A stretch of 15,860 nt of DNA, from contig JAUWGZ010000024.1 in NCBI GenBank assembly GCA_030606165.1, forward strand, positions 1 through 15,860, written 5' to 3'. A program made the position numbers and the translations under genes. The DNA is from Dehalococcoidia bacterium. GTDB lineage: Bacteria; Chloroflexota; Dehalococcoidia; GIF9; AB-539-J10. This document shows, one piece after another, positions 14,009 to 15,860 of this stretch (positions are counted from its first letter, which is position 1; each line of letters begins with the position of its first letter). The notes beneath the pieces are model-generated. The model worked only from the letters and a program-made list of their open reading frames with translations, was not told where the DNA came from and ran no database searches.

Positions 14009-14076
14009 AGGCGATGTGTCACTAAGGTACCGAACGAGGACAAACAGTTGACAATAACTATTGACTAGTTTACAAT
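14009..14076 (+). repeat. Promoter-bearing repeat module, copy 2
   Basis: This is the ungapped counterpart of 4107-4174, starting 8 nt after the inverted-repeat element. It contains AGGCGATGTGTCACTAAGG, then ACGAGGACAAACAG, and runs into the promoter TTGACA-17-TACAAT. Confidence 0.6.
14048..14076 (+). promoter_or_regulatory. Near-consensus sigma70 promoter of the PaaK-like gene
   Basis: The -35 is a perfect TTGACA (14048-14053), the spacer is exactly 17 nt and the -10 is TACAAT (14071-14076). The predicted start near 14083 leaves a leader of about 114 nt before the ATG at 14197. This is the strongest promoter in the window by consensus match. Confidence 0.75.
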
Positions 14077-14196
14077 GCAAAATGCCTAGTAAAGCGATGT
14101 AGTTTTTAAGAAACTGAGGATTACCCGGAGACGATGAACGCTTGGGGACAGGGGGGGTGACATGAGCTCCTGAAGGTAATTCGAGGACAACGCTGA

Positions 14197-15594
14197 ATGA
14201 GGGAGCCGTACACACTACGTCGATTAGGAGACCTGGCCCGAGCCATTGCTTATCGCCAAGCTTTAATCAAACATGAGTGCTGGCCCCGCGCCAAGCTTGA
14301 GGAGTTACAGCAGCGCCGGCTAGCCAGGCTTCTTGATTGGGTAACTCAACGGTCTCCCTTTTACCGCGAGTTATGCAGCACACACCGGATGAGTCAACCC
14401 TATAGTCTCCAAGACTTCCCTATCATGGACAAAAAAACCTACATGAAATACTTCGACCAAATTGTGACTGACCCCCGGTTACGCCTCTCCCAACTACAAG
14501 AACACATGGCCCACGTTTCCGGGGACGAGTATTACCTGGGCGAGTATCGTGTGCTTACTACGGCGGGTAGCTCCGGGCGTAAAACGGTGATGGTATTCAA
14601 TCGGAAGGAATGGAGTATTCAGGAGGCGGCAAGTATGCGGATTGCAGCCATGATGGGAGTGGTTCCCTTCTCAATGAGACGTCCCACGATTGTTACCATC
14701 GGCTCTCCCAGCCCTCTGCACGATAGTTATCGCCTCCCCCTGAGCATGGATATCGGCCTTTACCGTTTTCACGTACTACCGGCTACTGCTCCTATCGAAG
14801 AGCTGGTCCAGCGGTTAAATTCCCTTCAACCCCACATCCTTCGGGGTTTTCCATCCATGCTTGGGCTGCTTGTGACAGAACAGCTTCAAGGGCGCTTGCA
14901 TATCAATCCCTGTATTATCGCCGGCGGTGGTGAACCGCTGACCAAGGAATTGAGGAAGCAACTCCAGGCTGCGTGGCAAAGTTCTGTCTTTGATATCTAT
15001 GGCACTCAGGAGGGACTCCGCGCTATGGAGTGCAACTCTGGCCAAGGGATGCACATCTTCGAAGATTTGGGCATTGTCGAGGTAGTAGATGAGGACAACT
15101 GCCCTGTGCCCGACGGGACTCTGGGACACAAGATTCTTTTCACCAGTCTCTTCGGCTTCACTCAGCCCATTATCCGCTACGAAATATCTGACATGATGGT
15201 ACTGGCTCCGGAGCCATGCCCATGCGGCCAGCCATTCCGACGTATTCTTGCCATCAACGGGAGGAATGACGATGTTCTCTACCTTCAAGGTCGAGCGGGG
15301 AGACAGGTTGCCGTTCATCCTGTCCATTTTTGGAACGTTCTCGAAAGCTTCGCCGATATACGGCAGTATCAGGTGGTCCATGAACCGGATGGCATCTGCT
15401 TGCGACTGATGTTCGAGGAAGGGAATGGACACGTAGCTAGTAGCGTCCGGGAGCAACTGGCACAGAAGTTATGTACCCTGGGCGTTGATCGCCCGTCTAT
15501 TCGTGTTGAACTAGTGACCACGCTGGAAGACCGCTCCCGTCATATGGGGAAGTGGAAGAACATTATCTCCAACGTAAACCAGTCAGTGCAATAG
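14197..15594 (+). CDS. PaaK/CapK-like adenylate-forming enzyme
   Basis: The protein belongs to the phenylacetate-CoA ligase-like branch of the ANL superfamily, which activates a carboxylate as acyl-AMP and usually passes it to CoA. The phosphate-binding loop is TTAGSSGRKT (121-130), the adenine/aromatic motif is YGTQEG (268-273), the ribose-binding region is RYEISDMM, the hinge region is INGRNDDVLYL and the C-terminal catalytic lysine is probably Lys452 in GKWKNI. CPCG, a metal-site-like motif, is typical of the family. The N-terminus (RLLDWVTQRSPFYREL) matches the usual PaaK opening. Length (465 aa) is normal. The ATG at 14197 has GAGG 10 nt ahead. Such proteins serve in aromatic degradation (PaaK) or cell-surface polymer synthesis (CapK). 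The substrate cannot be told, and no phenylacetate pathway genes are in view. Confidence 0.88.
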   Translation: MREPYTLRRLGDLARAIAYRQALIKHECWPRAKLEELQQRRLARLLDWVTQRSPFYRELCSTHRMSQPYSLQDFPIMDKKTYMKYFDQIVTDPRLRLSQLQEHMAHVSGDEYYLGEYRVLTTAGSSGRKTVMVFNRKEWSIQEAASMRIAAMMGVVPFSMRRPTIVTIGSPSPLHDSYRLPLSMDIGLYRFHVLPATAPIEELVQRLNSLQPHILRGFPSMLGLLVTEQLQGRLHINPCIIAGGGEPLTKELRKQLQAAWQSSVFDIYGTQEGLRAMECNSGQGMHIFEDLGIVEVVDEDNCPVPDGTLGHKILFTSLFGFTQPIIRYEISDMMVLAPEPCPCGQPFRRILAINGRNDDVLYLQGRAGRQVAVHPVHFWNVLESFADIRQYQVVHEPDGICLRLMFEEGNGHVASSVREQLAQKLCTLGVDRPSIRVELVTTLEDRSRHMGKWKNIISNVNQSVQ

Positions 15595-15692
15595 CTGCGG
15601 ATTATTAGTGGCCGGATTGCCGGGCGTTCCAGCGATCTATGCCTGCAGATGCTGCGTGATCAGGCGGTGGAAATGAGTTTCCAAGGTGATAC

Positions 15693-15860
15693 ATGGCATC
15701 TCTTTTATTAGGAGTTATTATACGGGCCATGTTGCCCATCATAAACAAGGTTCACGCAATAGCTCTTGGTATCAAGCCTCTCGAAAGAAACAGCATCTTC
15801 TGCATTGAGGGAAGACGGCACAAGGGCTGTTCTATCAAGCTGGAGGATGGTTGTGACGTT
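15693..15860 (+). CDS. Probable YkoP-like domain protein, partial
   Basis: The frame starts at ATG 15693 with AAGGTGAT 3-5 nt upstream and stays open to the right edge (56 codons visible). After MASLLLGVIIRAMLPI comes INKVHAIALGIKPLERNSIF, then CIEGRRHKGCSIKLEDG. The spacing of a hydrophobic start, a proline-containing 'KPL' turn, a basic 'RRHKG' and 'LEDG' recalls the YkoP-like family, in which an 'RYKG...LSDGT' block precedes a GD..xxLH segment that would lie beyond the window. The gene follows the PaaK-like gene by 98 nt and may be cotranscribed. Assignment is tentative because half the domain is missing. Confidence 0.45.
   Translation, partial: MASLLLGVIIRAMLPIINKVHAIALGIKPLERNSIFCIEGRRHKGCSIKLEDGCDV

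Larger units (their letters stand above)
13624..14196. other. Repeat-rich intergenic region ahead of the PaaK-like gene
   Basis: No gene is supported. In order it holds a half-element (13679-13743), the right copy of the 20-nt repeat (13824), a full inverted repeat (13918-14000), and the promoter module (14009-14076). A leader of about 114 nt to the start at 14197 follows. Open frames here translate repeat DNA. Confidence 0.6.

Noticed and set aside
13823..14068. Short frames across the repeat region ahead of the PaaK-like gene
   Set aside because: They translate the inverted-repeat element and the promoter module. Similar peptides arise wherever such repeats are open by chance.
14815..15456. 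Minus-strand 213-codon frame inside the PaaK-like gene
   Set aside because: Antisense shadow of a gene with clear family motifs.
15595..15711. Open frame of 38 codons following the PaaK-like stop in the same frame, suggesting read-through
   Set aside because: An open run of this length is expected by chance fairly often. The protein already ends normally after its catalytic lysine region.
1..15860. CRISPR array, tRNA, rRNA or T-box leader
   Set aside because: No regularly spaced repeats, no tRNA-like cloverleaf or rRNA stretch, and no T-box-like leader ahead of hisZ were seen by eye.

Overview
The window is bacterial. It most resembles an uncultivated Chloroflexota genome of the Dehalococcoidia type. 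This assignment rests on gene content, on short REP/MITE-like repeats of the 'tgtcattgcgagc...gcaatct' family scattered between and even inside genes, and on moderate GC. It is an inference, because the window holds no rRNA or tRNA marker.

Left part (1-2,205), minus strand. A membrane-bound ClpP-class serine protease of the NfeD family runs off the left edge and has its own sigma70-like promoter. Upstream of it is a compact operon of three very small membrane proteins (58, 122 and 52 codons), also with its own promoter. None of the three is recognisable by family. From 2,159 the plus strand is used: an extended -10 promoter, then a decayed gene (a membrane anchor followed by remnants in three successive frames), then a family 2 glycosyltransferase.

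Centre (4,100-10,090). A histidine biosynthesis operon hisZ-hisG-hisD-hisC-hisB is read from a well-formed promoter almost touching the hisZ start. Adjacent genes overlap by 4-8 nt, except at the hisG/hisD junction, which is filled by a repeat. The outstanding feature is hisG: it encodes two HisG catalytic domains in tandem (494 aa). The first half keeps the N-terminal LPKGR motif but has a degraded PRPP loop. The second half has the reverse pattern. Palindromic or REP-like repeats sit in the interdomain linker of HisG, between hisG and hisD, and at the 3' end of hisD, where they add a low-complexity tail and appear to supply the hisC ribosome-binding region. The remaining his genes (hisA, F, H, I/E) are not in the window.

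Right part (10,100-15,860). This part holds a two-TM protein with a beta-rich tail, a HicB-HicA toxin-antitoxin pair flanked by a near-perfect 16-nt direct repeat, a MscS-type channel, and a secreted or lipoprotein glutaminyl-peptide cyclotransferase flanked by a perfect 20-nt direct repeat. A repeat-rich intergenic region follows, then a PaaK/CapK-like adenylate-forming enzyme behind a near-consensus promoter. At the right edge is the start of a small protein resembling the YkoP-like family.

The 68-nt segment carrying the hisZ promoter aligns without gaps, at 44/68 identities by hand count, to the 68-nt segment carrying the PaaK-like gene's promoter 9.9 kb away. This suggests a dispersed, promoter-bearing repeat family.
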